Source: Hsuehochloa calcarea
Lineage: Eukaryota; Streptophyta; Magnoliopsida; Poales; Poaceae
DNA length: 64,000 nucleotides
Direction of reading: 5' to 3'
Assembly: GCA_036346395.1 (NCBI GenBank)
Contig: CM070596.1
Coordinates: 7,425,843-7,489,842, forward strand
The notes under the pieces are model-generated. The model did not search any database. It worked only from the letters and a program-made list of their open reading frames with translations, and had not been told where the DNA came from. This document shows positions 21,877 through 33,668 of this stretch, in pieces. The translations under genes and the position numbers were made by a program. How positions within the stretch are numbered: the stretch's first letter is position 1; each line of letters starts with the position of its first letter.

Positions 21877-24660
21877 TGTAACATCCCAAAGTCCTATTAC
21901 CAAAATTAAAATTATAAAATTATTATTTTATTGACTTTCCTGAGTTTCAAAAGATTTTTATTGATTTTCTCGATTTCCTATGTTTTAAAAGTCAAAAATA
22001 AAGTCTATTGAGTTTCTGGGTTTACTTTGGATTTAAAGTTAAAAAGAAAAACTTATATAATTTCTTGAAACTTTTGGTATCTAAAAAGGTTTCTCCTGTC
22101 TTTCATAAAATAAAAATAATTTATGTGCAAAATTAAAAACCAACTCTAAGTTAGGAAATTTCTGATTTTTCTATAATTTTTGAACACTTTCTGCTATTTT
22201 ATAAAAGCTATTTTGATTTGTTGTATTTTCTAAAATTAAAAAATGAATTAAATCCCCTTTTTTCTTTCGACCGAATCTCCTCCGGCCCATTTCCCTTCGT
22301 CTCTCCCGGCCCAAGTCCCTTCCCAGGCGTTGGCCTATTTTCCTCGGCCCGCTCCCGCTCGCCCGGTCTGCAATCCTAGCCGTGCCTCCCTCTCTCCCAC
22401 CGACATGGCGGTCCCACCTGTTGGCGTCTCCCTGTTTTTCTTCCTCCCCATCACCTCCTTCTTTCCATTGCTCGCCTGCCGTTCGTCGCCCCATCCCCTG
22501 GCCCACCTGCCCCAGTCTGCTCCCCCACCTGCTCTTGTTGACTCTCGCCCGTGTTGGCGCCGCCTCGTCTTTTCCCCTCCCTGTCGTGTCTTCTCCCTCA
22601 CCTAGCCCTGTTTACCTCGCCACTCACCTACCCTTTGCTCCGCCCCATCACGTCCGCTTCAGCGCTGCGTCACGTTCGCTGAAATGTCATCATTGCCGGT
22701 GCATTTTCTCCCCCTTTCCTCCCCATTTTCGCGCGCATTGAAGGCCCATCCCGTTGCTGTCAATCCCGAACCTACCCTTCTCTCTCCGCAAATCCCGCCA
22801 GCCGCGCCATACCTGCATCGGCCAGAGCTTACTCGTGCTCCCATGTTGTGGGCCTTCTCCCATACTCCTCCTCCCCTATAAAAAGGAGCACCGGGTGCTC
22901 CTCTTCCTCCTCTTTCCTTTCCCTCCATTCTCTCTCTAGCCTTTGCCTTGCTGCACCGATCACATCACAGTGAGCCCCATGGCTTCCTCTTCCACCTCTC
23001 CAAATTCGCCATCCTCTCTGCTTTCATTTCTATACAATCGAAGCTTTACCGCTGCTGGTTGAAGCTCTTTCCTCCTCGCGTTCCGTTGCCGTCGTTGATC
23101 TCCCGATGACGTCGTATCTGCCGTTAGCGCCTCGCGATGTTATACGTCGTGCTCCTTTTCTTTTCCCCGGAGTTCACCCTTCCCCCTCGTCTTCTCCTGG
23201 CCAGGAACGTGATACTCCCGTCGCCGGCCGAACCGCCTTCCACTGTTGTTTCCACCACCAGCATCGTGACTCTGCATTCTACATTGTGCTCCCCTTCCTC
23301 GCCCTGCCGTAGTGAGCACGCCGCCCCGCGGCGCCCACCGCCATTGTGCGCTGCTGTTGCTCATTCGACTGTAGTTGAAATCTCTTTCGACGGTAGTCGA
23401 AACCTCTCCGACCACATGGTAAAAACCTTATTCTGACCACGTGAAGTCGAAACGTTGAACAGTATTTTCGGAATTACATCATTTCTTGTGATATCCAAAC
23501 TTCTGGGTGTTCGTTCTCCTTCATACGAACTACGATTCCGTCGATTCAAGTTCCTAAATTCATCTAAATTCAAGATCTATCTATCTGTACCAAAATTATT
23601 TAATTTGGAGTTAATTTGGATTTAATTTGAATTTAGTTTGCTTTCACATGTAGATTTCGACGACTTCGGAAAGCCGGATTATGACGTCGTTTGAGAACAA
23701 CAACTAAAAAGCAAGGCAAGTTACATCTTTGATCATATTTGAATACCAGAATTTAAAATTATTTAAATTAGGTTTTAAATTATTATTGCATACGTATTTA
23801 TATTCAAGTTATTTAAATCCATGTTTTAAAATTTTAGTTATTCCCAATTACTTTGTATAGCTAAATGTTGCTATTGAAGTAGTCATACCTTGATGCTATA
23901 GTTAAAACCTAGTTGGTATATTAGTATGAACTAGACACGTTGTAAAAGTTTGTGCTTAGTCAAAGTTTAGACAAAAAATATTCAATTTGGAGAATTTAGC
24001 CAAATGTTCAACTATGATTTAACTTGATGGTATGGTATTGCTTTTACCATATAAATTTTGGAAAATAATTTAACTTGGTAAATAAAATGAAAAATTGGTT
24101 CGACTTGAGCGAAATGAATGTTTTGATGGTGCACGTTGATGCACTAAATCGAGTTATTTCTATGATCGAGGCCCAGTGGTTATTTTGAAAAGTGGACCAA
24201 GTCAGTTAAGGACCAGTCTTCAAACCACATCTTGCTAAGCCTCATCGTACTACCACATGTCTTGTGTGGGTGGGATCTGGCTAAATAATTTGTATCATTT
24301 CCCTGTGGTTGTACTATCTAGTTGCGTGAGTGTCTTTATGACCTACTTTTATGTATTCCCACACGGCGCAAGAGAGGGCTTAAATCCGATGGATTTCTAT
24401 CCAAAGGTAGCTAAACCTTAGTGTGGCGGGTCTACGGTCGGTGGTGCATTGTAAAGGTCATGTGATAATCTCTTAGTCGCACACATTAGGAAGTGTGTGA
24501 AACAGAAATTACGAGTGATTTGTACATCTCTACAGAGTATAAAACTATCCAGAATAGTTCTGTCCACGGTCATGGACATGCTTAGCAAAGCCAATGCAAA
24601 GTTAGATTTTGGTTTTGTTTTCAAAAGAATTTATGAAATGATTTTGGATATTGTCAACGA
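21877..24660. mobile_element. Left part of a split Ty3/gypsy-type solo LTR
   Basis: It begins TGTAACATCCC, a typical start of long grass gypsy LTRs, and contains a GC-rich block, a TATA box (TATAAAAAG at 22877-22885) and a CT-rich leader, followed by AT-rich sequence ending abruptly where a minus-strand gypsy coding region starts. The remainder of the LTR is proposed at about 30045-30565. Together the parts would be about 3.3 kb. No internal coding region belonging to it is present. Confidence 0.65.
22877..22885 (+). promoter_or_regulatory. TATA box of the long LTR
   Basis: TATAAAAAG with a GC-rich region upstream and a CT-rich transcript start region downstream is a good core promoter for the LTR. 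Confidence 0.6.
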
Positions 24661-25020
24661 TCAAATCGTAGAATAGTTTTCTTTTCTAGGAATATGTTGG
24701 ATCAGAAAACCGAAGAAGTGCTTTTTGAGTTTTTGTACTTTCGCCAGATAAGACGACATCTTGTTACTCGAGCATTGATACTCTTTTCCTACTTGATTCG
24801 TTACTAGTTGAGAATCGTCTTTCACTAGTAATTTGCGAATCCCGAGCGAATGAACTGCTCGAAGTCCTGCCAGCAAACCTTCATATTCCGCTACATTGTT
24901 AGTAGCGGGAAAGTTGAACTGAATGGCGTACTTAATGTGTTCACCAGTAGGGGATATCAAGACGATTCCAGCCCATGATCCTTTAAGCATTAATGAACCA
25001 TCAAAGTACATTGTCCACTC
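24661..25020 (-). pseudogene. gypsy RNase H domain, truncated
   Basis: The frame opens with MYFDGSLM (the first catalytic aspartate of RNase H), then AGIVLISPTGE, NVAEYEGLLAGLRA (catalytic glutamate) and VKDDSQLVTNQV (catalytic aspartate), and stops after HIPRKEN, just before the usual ADALAKL segment. RNase H would remove the RNA strand during reverse transcription. The break at its end marks the truncation of the element. Confidence 0.8.
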
Positions 25021-25199
25021 GTCGTGGTGCTCTTACTCGAGTTCCTGCTTAGGTTCTGGGTTTGTCCATTCGGCAATGAATTCTGCTATTGCCTGAGACT
25101 TTATAGCTGTTCGGAAGATAAAATGGAGGTCGAACGTCCCTAGTTCAACTACCCATTTTGCTATTTGTCCTGATGATTCCCTGTTTCCAAGGACTTGAC

Positions 25200-26380
25200 C
25201 TAGGGGATATCATGTAGGTACGACCACTTTGTGGGCCTGAAAGTAATACCTTAGTTTCCTTGAAGCCATAAGGAGACCATAAAGCAACTTTTGTACCTGT
25301 GGATATCTTTCCTTTGTTCTATGTAAGACTTCGCTTACGTAATATACTGGTCGTTGAGTGTTTTCACGTTCTACGATCAATACACCGCTGACAGCCTGTG
25401 GTGTTGCAGCCACGTAAATCAACAGTGTTTCTTCCGGTCTTGGAGAGACTAAGATCGGGGCGCTTCCAAGGTACTCTTTGAGTTTTTCAAAGGCTTTGTT
25501 GGCTTTTTTCGTCCACTCAAAACTCTCATGCTTCCGAAGAAGTTTAAAGAAAGGTAATCCCTTCTCACCTAACTTGGCTATGAAACGACTTAGCGCTGCC
25601 ATACAGTCAGTTAGCTTTTGGACCTCTTTCTTTGTTGTCGGGGGACGCATCTGATTGATGGCCGTTATTTTAGCCGAATTTGCTTCGATACCTCTAGCCG
25701 AAACTAGGAAACCAAGAAACTTTCCAGCGGAAACCCCGAACACACATTTCTTCGGATTCAACTTGAGGTTATGTCTTCTCAAGTTGTTGAAAGTTTCTTG
25801 TAAGTCAAGAATATGATCGCCAGCGTTGATGCTTTTCACAACCAAGTCATCTACATAGGCTTCTAAATTTCGACCTACCTACGGGCTGAAAGTTTTCTGC
25901 ATTAACCTTTGAAAAGTTGCACCAGCATTTTTGAGACCGAAAGGCATCTTATCATAACAGTAAATGTCATATGGAGTGATGAAGAAAGTTTTCTCCTCAT
26001 CTTCTTTACTCATGTTAACTGTGGTACCCGAATATGCATCTAAAAACTCAAGAACTCGCACTGAGGTGGAGTCTCATGTCGATCAATGCGGGGAAGGGGA
26101 AAATCATCCTTCGGACAAGCTTTATTAAGATATGTGAAGTCTATACACATTCGTCATTTTTTATTATTCTTTTTAACCATTACAGGATTGGCAAGCCACT
26201 GAGGGTGATGGATTTCATGAATAATCCAGCTTTGAGGAGCTTGTCAATCTCCGACTGGATTGCTTCCTTCCGGTCAGGTGCAAAACGTCTTAGCTTCTGC
26301 TTGGCCGGTTTTTTGTCAGGCTGGAGAGCCAGCCTGCGCTCGATCACTCCCCTGGGGACTCCGGGCATGTCGGACGCCTA
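25200..26380 (-). pseudogene. gypsy reverse transcriptase region
   Basis: Visible blocks in order are a segment rich in proline and lysine ending EIDKLLKAGLF (26368-26180), YDIYCYDKMPFGLKNAGATF (26061-25879), AYVDDLVVKS around 25850, the thumb-connection segment with KKCVFGVSAGKFLGF, and ERYPQVQKLLYGLLMA. The YVDD box is the polymerase active site. It needs at least three frame corrections. The family is the plant gypsy type with DGG-type protease. Confidence 0.85.
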
Positions 26381-26431
26381 CCAGGTGAAAACGTCCTGGT
26401 TTGCTCGGAGGAAAGAGACGAGCAACTCTTC

Positions 26432-27180
26432 CTATTTAGGGTTGAGTCCTTCTCCGATCAGTAACTTCGGAACGGACCTGTCGGTGTCTCCTGACCTGGC
26501 GTCTTTCGGAAAAGCGCCTTTGTCGAGTAGCACTTCTTTTGTCTGATCGGAGGGTTTGGGTGTCAATTTTGGTCTCGAGTGCTTGACCTGCATCGTAGAA
26601 GAGTCAGTATTCCTAGTCGGAAGCTCATCGACCAGTTCTAAAGATCTCCGATCACAGGCATAAGCCATCTTTTGATCTCCCCGAACCATAATAACACCCT
26701 TTGGTCCTGGCATATTCAAACTCTGATAACCGTAATGCGTGGCTATCAGGAATTTTGCTAGAGCCGGACGGCCAAGGATCCTGTTATAAGCGGTCTCGAA
26801 ATCAACCACGTCAAAAGAAATCTTTTACGCTCGTGGTTATCAGACTTTCGAATGTAACAAGTAAGGACACTCGTCTATCGGTTTACGGTAGAGCTGTGGA
26901 CTATGCCATGGAAGGCATACTTTACTGGCTTTACCTTTGATTTAGGAACCTGCATTTCTTCCAGAGCTCCCGGGAATAGAATATTCAAAGAGATACCTCC
27001 ATCTATCAAGACTCTATTGACTTTACAGTTATTAATGGTAGGCTCAACTATAATAGGGAACCTACTCGGTAGAGTCGACGAGACGGAGCAGTCTTCTTTG
27101 CCGAAGGAGATTACGGTGTCCGACCACCTCGAAGGCTTGAAGTTGATCGGAGACTCTGCTAGGTTGACCTCCCGCTCCAC
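26432..27180 (-). pseudogene. gypsy aspartic protease region
   Basis: The segment VNRVLIDGGISLNILF near the end of the 27180-26875 frame is the aspartic protease signature of this gypsy family (usually DGGSSLNIL). The following frame (26809-26432) continues with FETAYNRILGRPALAKFLIA, the family's conserved YNxILGRP block. A frame break separates the two near 26830. Confidence 0.8.
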
Positions 27181-27189
27181 GGCTTTCAG

Positions 27190-29506
27190 ATGACGTCACG
27201 AGTCGTACGATGAAGATCCTCCAAAGATCATGTCGACTGTGTGCTGAGGTTCTTGGTGCTCCATCTCCTCGTCGCCATCTTTATTCTTTTTGGAGCTTGC
27301 TTCCCCTAACTCTTGTATTGAGGGAACGGGGTCTTTACCTGCATAATAATCTTCAAGTTTCTTTTGCCAGACATGGCAGGTGCGTAAATCGTGCCCTGTC
27401 TGTTGGTGAAGCGGACACCACTTCTTATTCTTTTTATATCCATCGGTCGGAATTTTTACCTTTCCTCGACCGGTATAGTCCCTCTTACCTTTGGTAAGCT
27501 TTTATGGGACCGCTAAGACCTCCTTACCATCCATCTTGCGATGCTTCTTCTTCTTGAGAACTTTCTTCTGCTTCTCTTCTGGCTTTTCTAAGCCAGATTG
27601 AAGAGTTTTGTCTTTTCGATCTATAGCTTCGCTCCATTCTATCGCTTCACTAGCGGCTGCATATTTATCCGCCATATCGAATAATTCGGCGGTTGTTCAT
27701 GGAGGATTCATAGCTATATCCTCCGTAAACCTCTGGTTCCTCAATCCTTCCTTGAATGCCTGAATTACAGAAGATTTTGCAATCTCGGGTATGGAATTAC
27801 GAACCTAGCCGAACCTCTTGATATACTGGCGAAGAGTTTCTTTTGGGTTCTACCGGATCCGATGTAGATCATCTTCCTTTTCTGGGCGGTCGTACGTACC
27901 CTGGAAATTCACGATTAAGAGATCGCAGAGCTGTTCCCAAGTGTAGATTGATTCGACCGGCTGGTTAACCAACCATGACCGTGCAGATCCTTCTAACACC
28001 GTAGGTAGGTAATTGGCCATCATGTTTTCATCACCACCGGCCGCTCTGATGGCGGTGGTATAAATCTGGAGAAATTCTAACGGGTTTTGAGACCCATTGA
28101 ACTTGTCCATGTTGGTCGGTCGAAACCGGTTAGGCCAACGACACCGAGCCCCGCAGAAAGCTCGCAGATGCGGATCGATTCATGGCGCCTCCTTTGAGAA
28201 GGTGCCGGATTGTGATCGGTCAGAGACCAGTTCCTATGATTAGAGAACTAAGGCTCCGGCGTTCTGACTTGATCGCGAGCATTATGACGCCCTCGATCAC
28301 CTGCCTGGTTCAAACGATGTCGAAGATCGTTCGGACCAAGCGAATGACCCTCTCGACGAGAAGAAGGTGTATTTGTTCGGAACAATCTCCTTCCCTCATG
28401 ACTCATTGGTCGGAAACGTCGATGAGGCTGCGGTATAGATTGATTCCCAACATACGCATGTTGCCCTCTGCTGAGGGAAGAACGTTGGGATGAAGTCATG
28501 GTTTGACTTTGTGGTGCCCTCCATTCTCGGTATTCTTTCGTACGTTGTACGGTTTGTTGGAGAATCTCCGACACCTGTCCTACCAGTTGGACAAAACCTG
28601 GAGCTTCTGCTAAAGTAGGGTCAGTATTATTTAAAATATTACGAATACGCTGCAGGTTCTGTACCGTTACAGAAGGTCTTGGAGGATTCATCGAGGTTGT
28701 TGGCGTTCGCAGATCCGAACCTTCTCTTAACCTCGTGCTTGACCGCACTTGACCTGTCATCCTTGGTTGGACGTCCATTAGTTCTGTTGCCTCTGGTAGC
28801 TGGTGCTTGATTGCCCGCGCCATCTCCATTAATATGTGGTGGTGAGGCAGCGGGTGCAGGACCGTACAGGGCATTGCGATCAGTATTTCCGATCGCATTG
28901 ACCTCGTGCTTCCAACATCGATCCTCTAAAGAATTTTCACTGTACTCAGTGGATAGCTTCCCAGTGCTTCTACCAGACATTTCCACGACGGAGACCGGTC
29001 GGAGATAAGAACCTCTTGAGACCTCCGTGGCGGACTCAGCCTGATACGGCGAACTGCCGATCGTATGCTGAGCTTTATCATCCCCACTCGACCCATGGTC
29101 GGTGAGGGTTTCATCGACACCGTTACCAGATGTCGGTTGGCTCCTCGAATTCCCAGAAGCAGTGGGCGAATACCTGTCAGCCATGATGGTGTCGAGAGTG
29201 TATTGACTCTCGGATTGTAGGGCTGAAGTTTCATCACCTTTTTTGCCGGTCAAAAGGACCGAGCTTGGAGAGATTCTTGGACACTCCGGGCTGGTCGGAG
29301 TGGCCTGTCCCTCGGGAAGCGCCACTTGTTGCAGTGGTGCATCATCATCCATCTGCTCGACTTCGGCGCCGTTAGCGACTTACGAACCGGTAGAGGAAGA
29401 AGAGGACGACGTCCAATCACCCTGCATAGCCTGGATGCAGGCGTCCATGTTGAGGTTGGAGTAGTCGTCCAGATCGAACCAATTCTCCTCGTCCCAAGTT
29501 CCTGCC
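27190..29506 (-). pseudogene. gypsy gag region
   Basis: The likely start is MAGTWDEEN near 29506. Low-complexity acidic and serine-rich sequence follows, then a retrotransposon gag core in frame 28110-27850 (FNGSQNPLEFLQIYTTAI, ARSWLVNQP, SIYTWEQLCDLL, GTYDRPEKEDDLHRI) and further on a Cys/His cluster (WCPLHQQTGHDLRTC) that stands where the zinc knuckle is expected. Premature stops near 27840, 27790 and 27500 and frameshifts near 28640 and 28240 break it. Gag would form the particle that packages element RNA. Confidence 0.78.
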
Positions 29507-29576
29507 ATGATCTCATGAACAGAAGGATGAGCGAGGGTTTGGTGAGCAAAGAATTCATTTAGAAGATTTGCGCCTT

Positions 29577-29593
29577 CTTCCCCACGGACGGCG
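29577..29593 (-). other. Primer-binding site of the gypsy element
   Basis: On the minus strand this reads TGGCGCCGTCCGTGGGG, similar to the aspartate-tRNA-type site TGGCGCCGTTGCCGGGG used by many plant gypsy elements. It lies next to the inner LTR end beginning TGTCGGGAAG in plus orientation. Confidence 0.65.
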
Positions 29594-29594
29594 C

Positions 29595-30045
29595 CAGCTG
29601 TCGGGAAGCAACGCGTCTGGTCGAAGAGAGGCGTCAGTTGACAATGTGTCAACTGTCGTACGATTATATGTCAGTAAGCCATTAACCGTATTCCTGTGTC
29701 TTAGATTTACGTATCGTCGCGTGGTATGAGATATACAACACATGTCCCATTCTTCACACGGTAAGGGATATATCTGACGCTAGATCCAGATATCAGTTCA
29801 AGGTTTTGAGAGCTTTTGATTGGTCGGAGATAAGGTTGGGAACCTTCTCCGACCAGGTTAGATATTGGGTAACCTCTGGAATCCTCACGACCAGTGAGGT
29901 CGTTAGCCTTAGGGGATTACGACCACGAAAACATATGGTCCTTTATCTACTAATTGATAAATAGAGGTTTTAATCATCGTCAGATATTTTATCCAACTGA
30001 GAAATTAAGCGGTTTGCCATGTGATAGGAGGGTATCCTTCATCAC
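29595..30045 (-). repeat. 5' LTR of the truncated gypsy element
   Basis: Starts next to the primer-binding site; the outer edge is inferred from where sequence resembling the host LTR resumes. The segment contains repeated TGGTCGGAGA/TCTCCGACCA motifs around 29820-29860 that can pair with each other. Confidence 0.5.
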
Positions 30046-30565
30046 TCTTGTGTGAATATTATCTTACTATAAAACTTGATCATTTGAAAAATAAATTTTA
30101 ATTATAGAATATATGCTTTGGAACTTAGTACAAGTATTTAAAGAAAATATCACTTTATGCAAATTCAACCCTATATGTCTTACTTTGATACACCCCTACA
30201 TGCATTATAATTCTGTTATTGGGTGTAACTTGCGGAGCATGGTTGTTTGCGCTCACCCTTACTTAATATAAATAAATTTTAAAGAAGAAGGATTTCGACA
30301 CTGTCGAAGATCTCGATGACTAAGCCGTTGCCCCAGTCGATTGGTTGTGGCAGATTAGCTGGGCTCTACTACTGTTCATTTGTCTTCCGTTGTGTTTTTA
30401 TTTGTTGGCTTGTAAATCTTTGAGGTAATTAAACTCTGACTATTAATAAAGTTTTGTGTATTATGGATGTTACTATATTTGTTTACTGTGTGAACTAGTC
30501 ACTGATTATATGACTGATTCAATAATACACAGATAATTTAGGATAGTTAATCCCGACTCCTGACA
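30046..30565. mobile_element. Right part of the split solo LTR
   Basis: It resembles the 3' portion of long grass gypsy LTRs (a GAAGAAGGATTTCGAC-type segment, then TTTGTTTACTGTGTGAACTAG) and ends TGACA. CTTTT follows at 30566-30570, against CTTTA before the left part at 21872-21876, a 4-of-5 match for a target duplication. Confidence 0.6.
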
Positions 30566-31452
30566 CTTTTTAACTTGTGCAGAGACTTGTGCAGAGAGCA
30601 TTGAGCCTTCCATTCTCGATTCTCGATTCTCGATTACACCAGCAAAAAAAAATTGTATGTCTCTATCTCTCAAAATTGTATTTCTCTATCTCCCTCGTTT
30701 CTTATAAGTACTACTGATAGTAAATATTCTACCAGCTAGTGAAAACTTAAGGAAGGTGATGCTTTTGTACTTGCCTCTCCCAATTATTTTGGTATTAGCA
30801 ACATGTTGACAAAAACTGGGAAGCAGATAATGCCGACCACCTGTTTTAGCTAACATGTGTTTTTTATAGTCACCTCGTGCGCCCCTTGATGCAAATAATA
30901 ATAATAAAGCGCACGTCTAGTCACGCCGGTCGTAATCGCACGTAAGCAAATTAGCAAAATATGTATGGCCTATTTTTGTCTGAATACTAAAATAAGCGTG
31001 CACGTCTAGTCACGCCGGTCATATAAAATAAACAACTTTTGAGCGAGGCGTTGGGTGTGCAGCAGGTGGTTGATTTATCTTTATACGAGACGAAGTACAA
31101 CAACGCCGAACAGCGCTTCAAACTCGGCGAGTGGCGCTCCGTTAGTAGCCCTGACTCCTTCGGGGTATTTTTTTTTCCTTAGTCGTTGGCTGGGGCTTCA
31201 AGCCCCTCACAGACTTATTTTGTTCTCCTACTTTAATGAATAGCAGCAGCAAAAAAAAAAAAATCTGCCTAGCATCCTACTTTATTATGGATGTGACTTT
31301 CGCAAATACAAGCTCCAGAGAAATAAAGAAACGGGACTGCTAGTAATCTGTCAAATGATTGTTTTTTGGTGCAATCAATGGAAATTCTCAATCCGTTCGA
31401 AGATTCCTCCAGACAAGCTCCTCTTCTGCGTCGTTGTCTCCAGCCACCGACG
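30566..31452 (+). other. Unassigned stretch with possible LINE 3' end
   Basis: A 21-bp sequence occurs twice, at 30911-30931 and 31000-31020. From about 31030 a short coding-like segment runs into a T-rich region and ends at an A13 tract (31251-31263) after TAATGAATAGCAGCAGC, like the tail of a non-LTR retrotransposon or a processed transcript. No reverse transcriptase is present and no target duplication was found. Confidence 0.35.
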
Positions 31453-31460
31453 GGTAAGGG

Positions 31461-32882
31461 CAGGGGCAAATCCACCGAGTAGGCTTTATCAGGCTGAAGC
31501 CTACCCTCCACCAGCATCGACCCCCAGCCCCCTCCACCGGCGCTACCCTGCCATGGCTTCCTATGTGGCTGCTGCAAGCCGGCAAACAAGAAGAAGAAGA
31601 TGTAGGAGGCAGGAGCAACCGAGCAGGAGGCCGAAGTAGCGAAGCCCAGGCCCAGGACGTCCGCCCCCAGCCCACATCCCCACCGGTCCCACACGACAAT
31701 CCCTTCTCACGTCCACTGTTCCCTTGTCCCAAAATCCCCCAATCCCCATTCCCTTCCCTTCCCTTCCCCGGTTCCCCCAAATCCCCAATGAATTGACCGA
31801 GGCACGGAGGTAGTGAGGTTGCAGCTCACCTGAGGGCGAGCCGGCGAGGTAGTCGGAAGCCCAGAGCCACCAAGGAGAAGCTCCAGCCCGCGACGCCGCC
31901 GGTAGTTGGAGGCCTAGAGCCCGGTGGAGGCTGAGGAGGGAGCTCGAGGCACAGAGGCAACCAGGTAGGGAGCCGACCAGCCGGGTAGAGGAGGGCGACG
32001 AGAGAAGCGATCCCGCCATCCCCGCAAGGCGCGAGTAGATCTGGGCGATAGTGTGGCCATGTGGCAGGCTGGGAGCGTGCGCGACAGCGTGCGGGAGGGG
32101 GAGCCGTTGAGGAGCTGAGCCAGGGAGGCGGGGAGGCAATTTGTCGGAGCTGGGCGTGGCGCCAGCCGCCGGTTCGCCTGCGACTGCGGCCCGAGCCCCG
32201 CCCGGCACCGGTTCTCCCTGGCCACTGCGGCCGCGACCGCCTCCGCATCGCGGCTAAGTGAAGCGTGAAGGTGTGAAGCACTGAAACATGAAGAGTATAC
32301 TGATATCATATATTCATATTATCATGATATGGTCAAGGTCAATCACTCAATTGGTCATCTACTCATCTACAGAGCTGCTAGCTAAACTGCTATTGAAGGC
32401 TAAAGTTGAAGCAGTGAAGCGTGATTGCGTGAAGATTGAAGTGTGAAGTCTCTATCCTCTGTCCTCTAACTACATTGGTATACCATATAATCAGAACTCA
32501 TTCTCAATTAGTCAATTAGCAATTTGTTGGAATATAATGTGGTATTGTGGTATATACTCAATTAGCAATTAATTCGTAGGTTTGCAATAATGGACAAACG
32601 AACTTTGCGTAATTATTTCACAAGCAATTTAAGTAGTACTCCTCCAACCAATGAGAGCTCAACTCAACCAAAGAAGCATCGACTGGAATTTAATCTGGAT
32701 GAAATTATTGCCGATCTGATACATCGCATACCAATAGAAGATTACTCTTTTTATTCATTGCTTTGCTTTTATTCATATATGAATTTGATTGCATAAGAAT
32801 ACAAGATCATATTTGTTTCAAATTAGTTTAGTCATTTGAGACTTTGAGCCCACCCTTCATTTCTATCCTGGCTTCGCCACTG
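31461..32882 (+). mobile_element. hAT transposon, internally deleted
   Basis: It begins CAGGGGCAAATCCACC and ends, read inward, CAGTGGCGAAGCCAGG, which match at 11 of the first 14 positions. A perfect 8-bp repeat GGTAAGGG flanks it (31453-31460 and 32883-32890). Inside are a GC-rich leader and the start of a hAT-type protein, with the transposase core missing. The size of 1.4 kb against several kb for full elements shows internal deletion. Confidence 0.8.
32590..32796 (+). pseudogene. N-terminal remnant of a hAT (ZMYM1-like) transposase
   Basis: The 68-residue frame starts MDKRTLRNYFTSNLS and holds the HRLEFNLDEIIADLIHRIPI segment. It resembles the N-terminus of plant hAT proteins annotated as zinc-finger MYM-type 1-like (DUF4371), where a basic start is followed by an EFxxxEIxADPxxRxPI motif. 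The zinc finger and catalytic parts are absent, consistent with deletion inside the element. Confidence 0.55.
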
Positions 32883-32890
32883 GGTAAGGG

Positions 32891-33442
32891 CTTGGGGCTT
32901 ACCGGGGCCAAGATTTAGAGGAAGGCTCGGATGGTAGGGGGATCGGCGGTGGCACTGTCGGCTGCGGGTTTGGGGGAGGGTGGAGATCGACAGGAACAAT
33001 ACGATATAGATAATACCAGTAGGGTGTTTGTGCATTGTGACGGAATCCCAAATAAGTCAAATTAATTTTTTTTATTATAGCGGCAGTACTAAAAGTAACA
33101 AATGTGTTACAACTAACCCAAATGATGTTAAGCAAATTTATGTTGACTATATATCGAGCATTTCTTTTCTGAAAAAGTGGGACACCCCATTGCACTTAAA
33201 CATAAAATTGAATTAGAAGAAAGTAGAAATTGAGTTTGCAAAAACTGAAAGAAGATAACCAAGAATGGAAAGCTCCTGACTAACCATGAACACGCCAGAG
33301 AAGTCTTCGTGTGGACGCCATTCTGGCTTAAAAAATGAAACTACGTTACTCACTAATGGCCGTGCTTTCATCTGTAGCCGCAGCTGTTCGAAATTTCATT
33401 GCTCCTGCTGAGACCTTTCTGAAGCACATCCCTACTGGTTGA
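32891..33442. other. Unassigned intergenic stretch
   Basis: AT-rich, with no gene or repeat recognised. It adjoins the CT minisatellite. Confidence 0.4.
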
Positions 33443-33630
33443 CATCCCCTCTCTCTCTCTCTCTCTCTCTCAGTAGGCATCCCCTCTAGACTTCATCCTC
33501 TCTCTCTCTCTCTCTCTCTCAGTAGGCATCCCCTCTAGACTTCATCCCCTCTCTCTCTCTCTCAGTAGGCATCCCCTCTAGACTTCATCCCCTCTCTCTC
33601 TCTCTCTCAGTAGGCATCCCCACTAGACTT

Positions 33631-33665
<35 letters not shown>
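33443..33665. repeat. CT-rich minisatellite
   Basis: Four copies of a unit containing CAGTAGGCATCCCC.CTAGACTTCATCC alternate with CT runs of about 14 to 32 bases, ending in a long CT run. A microsatellite and a longer tandem unit have expanded together. Confidence 0.85.

Positions 33666-33668
<3 letters not shown>

Larger units (their letters stand above)
24661..30045 (-). mobile_element. Truncated Ty3/gypsy retrotransposon inserted in the solo LTR
   Basis: On the minus strand the order is LTR, primer-binding site, gag, protease, reverse transcriptase and RNase H, which is the Ty3/gypsy order. The element stops inside RNase H; integrase and the 3' LTR are missing. Both flanks look like parts of one long LTR, which indicates nesting. 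All coding parts have stops or frameshifts. The end positions are approximate, within a few tens of bases. Confidence 0.75.

Noticed and set aside
22335..22928. Several overlapping long frames on both strands
   Set aside because: They lie in the GC-rich part of a gypsy-type LTR just before its TATA box and show no protein-like conservation.
31826..32309. GC-rich 151- and 131-codon minus-strand frames
   Set aside because: They lie in the leader of the hAT element and are composition artefacts.
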